From Brugia malayi (lineage: Eukaryota; Nematoda; Chromadorea; Rhabditida; Onchocercidae), in assembly GCF_000002995.4 (NCBI RefSeq), contig NW_025062476.1:625001-667500 (forward strand): a DNA stretch of 42,500 bases, written 5' to 3'. Positions 1-12,215 of the stretch are shown one piece after another (positions within the stretch are counted from its first letter, which is position 1; every line of letters begins with the position of its first letter). Below the pieces are notes generated by a model, which did not search any database, was not told the DNA's origin, and was given only the letters and a program-made list of their open reading frames with translations. The position numbers and the translations under genes were made by a program.

Positions 1-36
<36 letters not shown>

Positions 37-71
37 GTAATAATAATAATAGTAATAATAATAATAGTAAT
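1..71. repeat. ATA trinucleotide microsatellite
   Basis: Runs of ATA interrupted by a few AGTA units fill the left edge of the window; the array probably continues outside it. Confidence 0.95.
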
Positions 72-1881
72 AACTGTGTTGTTTATATCTGTTAAATAAA
101 TAGTTTGAAATTTTAGCAACGAAATTAATTCGCAAAAATTTAAATGGATAATTTTGAATGCCTCTCATACATATATGCGCAATTTTAAGTTCATATAAAA
201 AATGATTAAATTAATTAATTTAACTTTCTCAGTTAAATTATTTCATATATTGTTATCAGGTTAATGAATTCCGATTGCATATCTCAGTCAGATAAGTTAA
301 TCATTTATAATTAATTTATGAATATTCGCGACTATTGATCTACTGTAGTGTACTAAATTAAATTAGCATAAATGAGTTCAAAATTATTCAGCGGCGCAAA
401 TTGCAATAAATTTATCGCATTTTTGAGTTTAAACAGAAATTTGCTTTAAAAAAAAAAGTTTAACTATTGTTTATCTTGAGCATTTTGTTTGATAATTATA
501 TAAACAAACAGTAGATTACATGATAACAGTAGCAAGTAACAAACAATAACATTCAAAATGAAATTAAAAAACCTAAAAATTTCAAATTTTAATGTAACAC
601 AAAATTTGTATGACTAACAATAAATCAATGTAAAATATAAATAACTAATCTAATGTTATAAAGAAAAGAAAAGAAAAGAAAAAAAAAGGAAATGAATGTA
701 AGAATCGAATAATAATTACAATTCGAAGGAAAATAAATTGTTTTCTGAGCAGTCTGTGCAAAAGAAAAAAAAAAAAGAAGGACAAATAGCCATTTTCTCT
801 CTAATTTAGTATTTTAAAGATTCATTTCTCTATCTTCCCTTCCTCTTTCTTTTTTTTTTTTTCTCTTTTGCAAAGGTCGAAATTTTCGTTGTAGTTTTAA
901 GTTCTAATATAAATGAGCAAATTAAAATTATGTCACAAAATATTATTTGAATGATAAAAAAAAAAAAGAAAAAGAAACTCTGCCCATTGTAGTTATTCAT
1001 CAATTTCTTAAATAATCAATTGCAAAAGAATATAATTCTCAATGTAAAAACAAAAAAACAAAAACAAATGATAATTAACAAAAAAAAAAAAAAATAACAA
1101 ATAACCGTGAAGTAAGTAAACCGAAATCATCATAATCATAGTTGTTAATTTGACATAAAAATATTTCAAAATTCTGCTCCGTTTTCTGTCAAACCATTGA
1201 AAAACAACAATTGACAAAACGAAAACGAAAACAAAAAAGCACACAAAAAAAAAAAAAAAAAAAAATGAATAACAAAAGGAGAAATTTAGTACAATCTATT
1301 ATCACCAAACCATAGAATATTTCAGACATATTTGAACATCACTATTCCAAAAGAAAATTTATGATGAGAATTTTAAATGAATACTACAAATTTTAATTCA
1401 ATCGTTTGTTAAATTCTAAAAGTAAATTCGCAGAAATTATTTGAAATATTCAAGTTTGAAAAGAAACAAAAAAAAAGCAATTAAAAACTAATACAATTCT
1501 TGTAATATAACCGAAATTATGTTTAGGATACGGAATTTGCATTATTTTCCCATAGTCTAAATGCTTCTACAAACTTTTCTCATCCTTCCTTCCATCATTC
1601 TTTTTCTTTCGGATCCGTATTGGTTCAATCCGAAAAGCAAATTTCCTGACCCAATTTCAACATTTGATAATGCAATAAATATGAAATAATGGAGTTATAC
1701 AAAAACTTCTAAAATTTCTGAATCGTACTGATTAAAAATAACGACCAATAAAGAAATGTAAAAAATGATAATTTATTTCTACCATTATGAATGAAATTTT
1801 TATCTCAAATGAAAGAACAGTTCAATCATTTAGGTACAATGATTTAACATTCGATAAAAATAACGTTTAACATTGCAACAA
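72..1881. other. AT-rich intergenic region, no gene seen
   Basis: Only homopolymer runs and A/T-rich sequence are seen. The single longer open frame (1008-1244, - strand) is a product of A- and T-runs. The last hundred bases or so should be the 3' untranslated region of the RRP9 gene, which is transcribed leftwards. Confidence 0.7.
1772..1777 (-). terminator. Candidate polyadenylation signal of RRP9
   Basis: TTTATT on the + strand reads AATAAA on the - strand, about 105 bases after the RRP9 stop codon. AATAAA is common by chance in such AT-rich DNA, so the position rather than the motif supports the call. Confidence 0.45.
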
Positions 1882-4800
1882 CTATTCTTTAGCATCATAT
1901 GTAAGTGAAAAAACTGTAATAACATTTTTAGCTTCAGCAATTTTCCACCATCTTCCAAATTTGTGTTCCTGACCGACTGCACATGCCACTTCTTCACCAT
2001 CATCAGAAAACCTCAACCGATTGATAAAACCGCTCTAAAAAAAAAAGCAAAGTTCAAATTTGAGCAGGATCTTTAAAATAAATGAAAGATCTATAAAATT
2101 CGATTGAAAAATGTTAATGTTAAATATGTTTTAAACCGACTGAGAGCTAGAATTAAAATTAAGAATTAAAAAAACACTTGTCACAATTCTTTTTTTTTAA
2201 GACTATATATTCCAAATGCTAGTTTTAACTTAATTATTTACCATTATCATTCCTTGTCTTGATTTATTCAACTAATTGAAAATATTTAAAATAGACCATA
2301 CTCCATCAATTACTTTTACCTTCTTTTTTTTTTTTTTTTTTAAGAAATGATCTCAACTTTTTAATAGTTCAAAATTAAGTTTTATGCTTGCACAAAAAAA
2401 AAGTAAAAATGTACTTGTTCATAAGATAAAATATTTGTTATTGATTTATAATCATCCGCAACTTTCCACAAACGAACAAATCCATCACATGAACCCGATG
2501 CAATAAGATCTGTGTATCGTCGTGCTGCAACGGACACTATCCAGTTTGCCTGATTGTCAGCACCACGACCATGTGCTTCCAATTCTGTACAAACCGGTTT
2601 TTTCTTAAATACTGACCAAATACATAAACTTCTGAAAATAGCATAAAACTAATAAAGAATTTTCCTAATAAAAAGTAAAATAACACTTATATCTTTCAGT
2701 AATTCTAATGAACCAAAATAAAACAAACATTAAAGATCGCTGATAAAATTATATCAGCTTAATTCAAATCCTAGTTTGTATGATTAATTATAAACATATA
2801 TGCTTTCCTCATACAAACCAAACTTAACCATCCTGATTTTCACCACTAATCAAATTGGCATGAGAAATAATAGCACAACTAACCCATCAGCTGAACCGGA
2901 CACAAAATGATCTTCATTGATAAGTGCCAAGCAATCAATGCTAAAGCAACTTGCATAACCGTTAAATATCAAATGACTATCTTCAGGTACCTTCCATAAT
3001 CTCACCGTACGATCCTGAGAACCTGCAGTTATCAAACGTTCCCTGTAAATAAATATTTTGCTTTTTTTAAAACCATTAAATTAAATCAACAATGTGTTAT
3101 GATTTCATTAAATTCTGAATAATTCTAAGATTTTAGGGAAAAGTTGTGAATTTTTGAAGTGCAACATACATTAAATAATGATAGAAATTGAATTTACTTT
3201 CAAATAATCTAAAACTTCATAAAAATTTGCCTTGATAAAGCGTCAATATCTACTACTGCATCAACGTGACCAAATAGCGTATCTACGTATCCTAGTTGTT
3301 CCAAATCCCATAATTTCACATATCGATCCTTGGAGCAGCTGTATAATTGCTGAGTATTTAATCGAAATACTAATCCTGCAAAATAATAAAAGATCAGTTT
3401 AATTTCGATTATGCAATTTTCGAAAATTATATATATATATATATATAAACTAAAAGTAAAAATCCAACGAATTTAAGAATATGAAGTACATAGAAGATCA
3501 GAAAATTAACTACATAAGGTAATCAAAAAACTAACCGGTTATTGCATTCATATGTCCGGTAAGATTTTTAACATGTTGCAAATTGCTGAAATTCCAAACT
3601 CGTATAATAGCATCACTACCACCAGTTACAAGATATCGATCGTTAGCTGAGATTGCAAGGCAAAATATTTGACCACGATGAAACGTGCAATTTCCTTTCA
3701 CATATTTTATAGAAGCTACTATCTTTCCTTCTTCTAAATCATCTGAAAAATGACCAAATTTTCGAAGTTCGACAAAACAGACAAATTAATCGTCTAGAAA
3801 AATTAGAGTAGAAAAAAAATGAACAAATGAGCATTTCTACAGTTCATTTATATATTTGTATCTATATCGTCTTCTTTTTAATGATAAAACTTTTGCTTAT
3901 CGTTATAAGCACAAAAAATTTTCTCTTCATTATCTTTTTTTAATGGCCGCACTTAACAATATATTGAAAGTTAAGATAAAGCTCAATACTTTCGGCAACA
4001 TTTTACTTCAAAGGATTGCTTCTGATATTGACGGCAAATTTAAAGATGATTCAAAAATTTCCTATATTTACTGTTGAAGGCAAAGGATCAGAATATCAGT
4101 AAATCAAAAAATACGAATCGGAATCTTTGAAAATATAGTGAATTATGGTGAAATTTTTTTATCGAATAAACTTACACTTGGCTACTGTTGCATCTTTTGA
4201 GCAACTCACCACATATCTACCATCATGTGATATGACAACTGCAACGGTTGAGTACCTAGAACTTAAAATTTGGCATTACATAAATTTCAAACGACAACAA
4301 AACTCATTCAATATATATATATATATATAATTTTTTTCACTGCCTCTAGCCTTTCTATTAATTTTTTGTTCTCTTCACTTATAAGTAGCTAAAGAGGTAA
4401 AATGTGATAAAAAAGATGTTCAACATTTTCGATAACATTAACCTAATACCTTTCATTCAATCACTGTTTATTCAGTCATTCAAATTTCAATTTTTCTTCT
4501 AAACACATTTCCCAGTAAATTTCATAAAAGTAAAATATGTAAGGAACTATAACACTAACCTATGAGCTTTATACTGTATCGCCGTACCACTTAATCGTAC
4601 TTCCTCTGCAACTTTTCGATGTAAAGTTGCAACTTTCGATAAAGCATCATCTCGCAAACGATGAGTAATTACTTCATTATCGTATGATTCGCCTTCTTCA
4701 TTCTGCTGTTCAGCCTAAATCATTATCCTAATAAATTTGAAAGCTCTTTTACAATGAAAATATAAATTTCTATAATATACAACACATTGCTGTACCCTTA

Positions 4801-5691
4801 ACAGTTACATCCCAGATAACTTATCTGGAATGCAATTCTATCAATTTTCAGGAATAAATACCATTAAGTCAAACAAAAAATATAATGCATCCTGTGAAAA
4901 TGAACATTAATATTTATAAACTATGCACAATTCATCTTTCTAAGTTTTGTTTGAATTACATCAAAAATGCATTGTTACCAACTTACAATTAATGATTTAG
5001 ATTTAAGAAACAACCAATTATGAATGAGGATAGATTTTACAACAAAACTGCATTTAATTTTGTTTATATATAACACATTTTATATGTTTGCAGACTAAAA
5101 ACTCTTTTAAAGAAAAATAAATAAAATACCTGAAGATCATCCAAAAGCTGTTTTGCTTTCCGATATGCTACCTCCTGTACGTCTTCATATCTTTCCTCCT
5201 CACTTTCGTTTTCAACAAATTTGCCGTCATTATCATACAATAAATCTTCCTCATCGGAAGAAATATCCTCATTTACAAATTTTGCCTTTCGTTTTGATAA
5301 CTTTGGTACAGCTAACTTTCGTTTCAACTAAATCAATAATATTATTTTGTTAATAAAAGGTAAATACTGAATAATGGGTAAAATTCATAATGTGGTTCCT
5401 TTTCTATATCCTTTTCATTTTTGTAAAAACTTCATAAAAAATTGATATAATATAAAAATAAGATTTGTGCATTATAAAACAAATGTTACATCTAATTTAA
5501 ACAATTAATTACTTTCATATGTTCCTAACAACTATATTTAACAAACATAAAGTGGCATGAAAATTATGCATGAAATTAGAATTAGATTAATCTTTATTGT
5601 AAATGAAAAAAATTTTTTTCAAACAAATTACCTTATTTTTAATGTTTGTATCATTACCATGATTGGATCGATTTCTGATAAAAAATGACAT
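1882..5691 (-). CDS. rrp9: U3 snoRNP protein RRP9 / U3-55K (WD40), nine exons
   Basis: Exons on the - strand: 5691-5632, 5327-5130, 4714-4560, 4255-4176, 3742-3536, 3375-3231, 3042-2884, 2631-2415, 2034-1882; phases close to a 457-residue protein (the human protein has 475). RRP9 binds the box B/C region of U3 snoRNA in the nucleolus and acts in 18S rRNA processing. An acidic, Lys-rich N-terminus (residues ~20-75, DEEDLLYDND) precedes seven WD-type repeats from ~136 to 445. Diagnostic stretches are TAGSQDRTVRLWKVPEDS, SIDCLALINEDHFVSGSADG and VGQEHKFGRWWKI near the C-terminus. In the first repeat the usual closing Trp is Tyr165. The start was chosen because an acceptor-like TTTTTTTCAG ends five bases before the ATG. 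The intron between exons 6 and 7 has a GC donor. The gene stands alone. Identification is secure; exon edges come from consensus and phase. Confidence 0.95.
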
Positions 5692-5696
5692 TGTAC

Positions 5697-5707
5697 CTGA
5701 AAAAAAA
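5697..5707 (-). promoter_or_regulatory. Candidate trans-splice acceptor of RRP9
   Basis: On the - strand TTTTTTTCAG is followed by GTACA and then the ATG. A strong 3' splice site this close to a start codon with no coding exon seen upstream is typical of spliced-leader addition in nematodes. A 5'-UTR intron would look the same. Confidence 0.6.
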
Positions 5708-5709
5708 GA

Positions 5710-5738
5710 TCACGTGACTGCACTATTTAATCACGTGA
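5710..5738. promoter_or_regulatory. Two CACGTG E-boxes upstream of RRP9
   Basis: CACGTG occurs at 5711-5716 and again at 5732-5737, each within ATCACGTGA, 21 bp apart and about 20-45 bp upstream of the RRP9 start. CACGTG is the core site of Myc/Max- and HLH-30-type bHLH factors. Binding here is inferred. Confidence 0.5.
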
Positions 5739-6003
5739 ATACGCTACGTAATCCTATCCTAAAATTAGGATGAAACGAGAAGTAAAAATGTAAACTTCCA
5801 TATTAAGAGCACGCAAACATTTCTTCAATAAATTTTCCCCAAACATTCAAACCGGTTAATATCAGTATGTTACAATCCAGTACATTTCAACATTGCACGA
5901 TCCTACGCAATTGGCTTGCAGCGTACGCTGCAATCTTTGAGTGATTGTAGGAGGTCGTTTCCTTTTTCTTTTTGTTCCTATGTGAAGTGAATATAAGTAA
6001 ACT

Positions 6004-6008
<5 letters not shown>

Positions 6009-6053
<45 letters not shown>
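6009..6053. repeat. AT dinucleotide microsatellite
   Basis: An uninterrupted TA/AT run of about 21 units between the RRP9 promoter and the 28-bp repeat block. Confidence 0.95.
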
Positions 6054-6343
<290 letters not shown>

Positions 6344-6483
6344 ACCTATCATTACTATGGTTATAAGAGGTACCTATCATTACTACGGTTATAAAAGGTA
6401 CCTATCATTACTACGGTTATAAAAGATACCTATCATTACTACGGTTATAAGAGGTACCTATCATTATTACCGTTATAAGAGGA
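6344..6483. repeat. 28-bp tandem repeat, five copies
   Basis: Copies start at 6344, 6372, 6400, 6428 and 6456. The unit begins ACCTATCATTACTACGGTTA and ends in TAAAAGGT or TAAGAGGT, so most junctions create GGTACC. Copies differ at one to three positions. The array ends about 50 bp before the bacterial-type remnant. Confidence 0.95.
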
Positions 6484-6534
6484 CCATCTAATTTTATATT
6501 TTTATAGGTAAATGGCCTACGGTAAGCAGTGGCA

Positions 6535-7651
6535 TTACTGTTCCTTCTTCTTCACAGCCTTCATAAGATCATTATTATCTTCTTGTACCAAATCAAGCAA
6601 AGCGAGACTTCTATTTGAATACTTTTTAGCTATGTAAACCACTAATCTCAAATTGACTTTAATTATTCCTTACTTTGTTTCGGATTCTCGTTTATGTTTT
6701 TGTGTTCTCTTGTCTTGTTGCTTAATATTGTTCAAGGTATCAGCTATATGTTCAAAATTATCGTCTATAAACTTTACAAACTTGTTTTTAATTAAAACAA
6801 GATTGATTTTTATTGGATTTTAAAGAACTAATTTCTTCTAACGTGTATCTTAAAAGTACATCAGCATAAACTTTGAGAAAGTTTTTTCTATCAATATATA
6901 TTGTATTTTTTAGCTTCAGAAATACGATTAGCTTCCTCAAGCATAATAGACCTATGTGTAATTTTGGCGACAGCAGTGTCACTTAACTTAGTTTGTAGCA
7001 CTATAGATCTATTTGGTCATATAAATTTGATATTTTAGTCCACTAGAGGGATTTTTTCGTAATGTCAGTGCTTCATCTGCTAAAGTATTTATCTCATTTA
7101 GTGCAACTACGAACAGGGGCAATAAGTCGTTTTCCATTTTAAAAATAGAAGCATTTAAATTTGCTGAATTTATATCTTTATTACTATTTTCTTTCTCTTT
7201 ACTAACTATCCCATCATCGTTACAATATTTGTCATCTTTGATGTCTTCAGAAACATTCTCAAAATCTTTATCATCTTCAATACTTTCTTCACTCTCTTCT
7301 TTGGATATAGCATTAAAATTGGAGTTATAAACTGCATCTAGATGTGTAATTTCTCTCAGTAACAGAGATCCACTGCTCAAATCATCCCATCATGCTTTTA
7401 TCATCTTTAGTCTTACTGATATTTCAATGATTGCACGCGACATGTTATGCTTGTCAGATTACAATTTCATCTGTCCTTGATAAAAGCTTTACGGAGTTCA
7501 TATCTTGTAAATAAATTCTTTACCGGGTTTCGTCTGACAGTTTATCATTTGTATCATCAAAAGTGATAAAGACACCCTTTTTAATACTTTTGGTTATAAG
7601 ATCCCTGATAATCTTTTTCTTATCTTCTGATTTGTTAATAGTTGACATCAT
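6535..7651 (-). pseudogene. rpoD: Decayed Rickettsiales-type sigma-70 factor gene (rpoD), truncated in region 2
   Basis: The remnant reads right to left. From 7651 MMSTINKSEDKKKIIRDLIT and KKGVFITFDDTND match region 1.1. After a stop at 7522-7520 the same frame gives YLQDMNSVKLLSRTDEIVI, the region 1.2 signature. A frameshift and one more stop precede WDDLSSGSLLLREITHLDA (to about 7325), an acidic non-conserved region with ENDLLPLFVVALNEI (to 7009), then SDTAVAKITHRSIMLEEANR and IDRKNFLKVYADVL in other frames. At 6650-6538 [14 protein letters not shown] and [16 protein letters not shown] are regions 2.1-2.2. The copy stops there, without the -10 melting and -35 parts, so it cannot be functional. 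There are no introns. Order and identity are seen in the sequence; origin from Wolbachia is inferred from the host type. Confidence 0.88.
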
Positions 7652-7659
7652 TACCCTTA

Positions 7660-7975
7660 TAGTTTAAGATTTATTTTTTATTAGTAAATAGGCTTACAAT
7701 AAGTAAGCATATGACTTTATTTTTAGCTTGTGGCTACTTATTAGATTAGGATATTAAGATTCCAAAAACAGTTGCACGAAATGATATTCAACAAGCAAGG
7801 GTATATTCTCTTCCCTGATGAGAAAAAAAGTGTGGAATAAAAGTAGAAACGTTAGCACAACAAAATTCCTCTCCAATAGAAAGCATGAACTTACTTTCGG
7901 ATTTTGAACTGAACATGTTAACAAAGCATATATCTACCTAAAATTTAAAAAAAAAAAACAATTTATTGAAATTCG
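7660..7975. other. Unassigned stretch between rpoD and nuoJ remnants
   Basis: This stretch has fewer homopolymers than the neighbouring nematode DNA. On the + strand two coding-like pieces in one frame (IPKTVARNDIQQARVYSLP, then KVETLAQQNSSPIESMNLLS after stops) suggest another broken bacterial gene, but I do not recognise it. An AAGGG motif precedes the rpoD start on the - strand, as a bacterial ribosome binding site would. Confidence 0.4.
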
Positions 7976-8125
7976 TTGAATTTATCAACTCTTGAACATC
8001 TTGGTACTGCTAAAAATGTTAAACTTACTAGAGACAATACCGCCAATAACGTGAAAGCTATCGGTGATTTGTTGTATACTGACTACATGCATGTCTTTTA
8101 TCTTTCCGGTATTTTACTGCTTGTT
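7976..8125 (+). pseudogene. nuoJ: Fragment of NADH-quinone oxidoreductase subunit J (nuoJ), bacterial type
   Basis: Fifty codons contain NTANNVKAIGDLLYTDYMHV followed by FYLSGILLLV. This is the conserved segment of NuoJ with the pattern IGxxLYTDYxxxFxLSGxxLLVA that leads into the last transmembrane helix. NuoJ is a membrane subunit of respiratory complex I and is encoded by the bacterium or, as ND6, by mitochondria. The LLYTDY form fits the bacterial protein. Homology ends abruptly at LLV, where the sequence passes into a T-run, and an in-frame stop lies just upstream. It is a dead fragment on the opposite strand to rpoD. Wolbachia origin is an inference from the likely host and the neighbouring rpoD remnant. 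Confidence 0.8.
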
Positions 8126-8783
8126 ACAGTCCGAAGTTTGTTTTTTTTTTTTTTTTTTATGTTTTTATTCATTCATAGAATAAAATTAACGATGATGTAT
8201 TTTTATAATCAACGATGTATGTTCCTAAAAATAACACTTATATCAATATATATCATTAAAAAAGAAAAAGAAATAATACATAAAAGTATTACTCAAAAAT
8301 TTATTTAAAAATGATATCATAAAAGAAACATATCGTTTTAAAAATTCATAATAATTTTTATGTAATTTACTTATTTGTAATTATAATTTGTTCATACTTA
8401 TGCCAATAAAATTATAAGTTATGAAATGTTATTATTATTTCAGTGATATATTTTTAATTGATAAGAGTAAATTGAAAATGTAAAAAATGGTATTATTTTT
8501 CTAAGCATTGTAAAGCACAATATAATTAACGTAATGAATACATCAAATTCATTGCTCCATTTTAATTAAATAATTAGAAATGAAAAGTAAAAAAAAAAAA
8601 AAAAAGGATTTAAATCATAATAACGTATAATTTTTTAATAGTTATAAAGTAAATTTTTTTTATTTAAAATTATTCAAAACATTTCATTCTGTATTTTACA
8701 ATAGTTTTTTGCATTTTCTTTTCTCAATAAATAGTGAAAATTTTTATTGAAAAAAATAACTTATTCTTTTAAATAAAAAATTA
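8126..8783. other. AT-rich spacer
   Basis: Homopolymer runs and A/T-rich sequence with no recognisable gene. TTTATT at 8743-8748 could be the polyadenylation signal (AATAAA on the - strand) of the small gene at 8784-9584, about 36 bases after its stop. Confidence 0.6.
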
Positions 8784-9584
8784 TCATTCTTTTGGACAAA
8801 ATATCTGTGAAATGGTATGATGCATATATACAATTCGTATATAAACAATAACAATTATGCTAATTAAAATTATTATCCATAAAATTGAAATTATAGTAAC
8901 AATTGTCCAGAACATATTTATTTTCCAGCGTATCACATTCAGTGATCGGTGATATGATTGTGATGATATTCCAGTTCTATCACTATCGATATGATCTATA
9001 CATGATTATCTATCATTTTCATTGATAATATTATATTGGAAGCCAAAAAATAGTTAATCAAAAATTTATCTTATATGAATGATTTAATTTGAGTTATAGT
9101 GATTTTTTGAGGAATGTAACAATTTGATTAATTAACTATTTGTAGACTTTCAATATAATATGCTATGTCAACACTGATAATTTATTTTTAACAAAAACTT
9201 TTTACAAATAGAAAAAAGTTAGTAATATATTCGTTTTTTTTTTTTTCAGATCATTTTTGACTTCAAATTAGGCAAATTAGAAAACTTGCATTTTCCTGAT
9301 TTTTTTTAATGAAAAGATAAAAGATTAGAATCCCTCCCTCTCTCTCTCTCTCTCTGTCTCTCTCTCCCTCCCAATATTACTATTAATGCTATCATTAAAG
9401 AAGAAGGTAACATACTTGTAGTATTGATTGTTTCCTTAGATGTAACAATTGATATCTTTTGAATATTATCAATCACATTAATTTCTGATGTAATCTTTCG
9501 AATATTATTACTATTATTAATGGATAATTTAGCATAAATTGTAGCAGTGAATAATAGAAATAACTGAAATGCTAATACAACCAT
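8784..9584 (-). CDS. Possible small secreted/membrane protein, two exons, unknown family
   Basis: Exon 1 at 9584-9416 encodes 56 residues starting MVVLAFQLFLLFTATIYA, a good signal peptide, followed by an Asn/Ile-rich polar part, and ends at a GTATGT donor. Exon 2 at 8995-8784 keeps the phase after an ATAG acceptor and encodes a polar stretch and a long hydrophobic helix (FWTIVTIISILWIIILISII and onward) before the stop at 8786-8784. The predicted product is about 126 residues, a type I membrane protein. I do not recognise a family. The weak points are the acceptor, which lacks a pyrimidine tract, and the absence of an acceptor near the ATG. An extra small exon in between is possible. The gene lies next to the bacterial insert, but its composition and intron suggest a nematode gene. 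Confidence 0.42.
9332..9373. repeat. CT-rich microsatellite
   Basis: A run of CTCTCT with a few CCC interruptions; it lies in the proposed intron of the small membrane protein gene. Confidence 0.9.
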
Positions 9585-10552
9585 CTCGTGTTAATAATTT
9601 AATGAAAAAGGACAAAATTCATATTACTTCGTATCATTTACATATACTTAATTTTTACTTACACATATTTATATTATAAAATATAAAGAAATACATTTGT
9701 TATAAGACAAATACATAAGGAAATGCTTTAAAATTTAAATTTACAAATTGCATTAAATTATTGAATGAAATTGAAATCTGAAAAATTTATTAGTAATTTT
9801 AATAAGAAGGAAAAAAATCATTTGTATTTGCAAGTATATTATAAAGCAAATACATACGATAGATTTTTTTGTGTCATATAAAATACATTACAAAGTGTAA
9901 GGAAATATTTGCACATTTAAGTCCACAAATTCCATGTATTTAGTGAAATTGAAATCTAAAAATTCCAGATTTCAATTCTTAAGTACAAATTATAATTTTA
10001 TCAAGTTTTAATTGACAAGCACAAATGTGTTTAAAGTGAACAGCACAACACTGAAATCAAAATTCTTAATTATGATCATATCAGCTATCTCCTGCAATAC
10101 AAGATTGTACCTAATATGTAATTTTGAGCTGCAATTTTTGGTTACAATTTTTGAAACGATTCCTTGATTACGTGCCACTCTATTTTGGCATTCGTAGGCC
10201 CTTTACGTGGTGTTGGGGTGTGTTGTGGGTGTACGTGTGTTTCTTTTGTATGTGTGCGTGCGCGTGTCTCGCGTACGTGAACTTTTGTGTTGTTCGTAGT
10301 TTATAGAAAGCTGTGCTTTGTAAGAAGCGAAATAAGGTTGATTATTAGTTTGAGATATGTGAATGTAAAATGTTTGAGATATCTCAAGTTGTAGAGCACT
10401 TTTTTTTGTTAGAAAAGATTTAGCTTAAATGTTTTTGCGATTTGTTGTAATTGTTACTAGTACTTGTCACTCATTGATATAGGGGTGATTTAGAGCGATT
10501 GCTGAAGTGTGATTTTAACTCAGCGAAAGCAATTTGATAAAGGTAGGACACA
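9585..10552. other. Intergenic region with the rps-9 5' flank
   Basis: The first half is AT-rich. From about 10195 to 10320 the sequence becomes G/T-rich with CG-containing motifs (GTACGTG, GCGCGTG, GCGTACGTG), an unusual composition here that marks the likely promoter of the ribosomal protein gene. TTTTAACTCAG ending at 10523 is a candidate splice or trans-splice acceptor 30 bases before the rps-9 ATG. Confidence 0.5.
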
Positions 10553-11870
<1,318 letters not shown>

Positions 11871-11934
11871 ATGACTTCATAAAAAACACTTTTGTTTGTT
11901 ATCATTTTATTATTGTCATTCTACGCGACCTTAA

Positions 11935-11940
11935 AATAAA
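11935..11940 (+). terminator. Candidate polyadenylation signal of rps-9
   Basis: AATAAA lies 65 bases after the stop codon and is the first such hexamer downstream. Confidence 0.7.
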
Positions 11941-12215
11941 TGTTTTCCTGATTACAAGTTGTCAAGCTTCCCATGAATAATGTCTTATAGTAAAAGGCAG
12001 TTTACAGAATATGAAATTTAATAAAGCTACATTTCTGCTAGAGGGAATGTCCAGTTTTTTATTTTTTGAGTATATAAATAATAAAAATGAGGACAATATA
12101 GTGACTGTAGCTCAAATTGTTCAGACTTCTTAAACTAAAACTAGTGTGTTTGGTACGGTTTATTTCTCATTACATTCGTCGAGAATTGAATATTATCATA
12201 TCGGCGACCGATAAA
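11941..12215. other. Short spacer between two convergent genes
   Basis: The 3' ends of rps-9 (+) and of the propeller-like gene (-) face each other here; no other feature is seen. Confidence 0.6.

Noticed and set aside
1008..1244. Phe-rich frame on the - strand
   Set aside because: It consists of A-run sequence read as Phe codons; there is no supporting signal.
9232..9300. Strong + strand acceptor-like TTTTTTTTTTTTTCAG followed by a short open frame
   Set aside because: No + strand exon before or after it joins in phase, and T-runs ending in CAG are frequent here by chance.
10124..10306. 60-codon frame upstream of rps-9
   Set aside because: It lies in the G/T-rich promoter region, has no similarity to any family I know and is not connected to the rps-9 exons.
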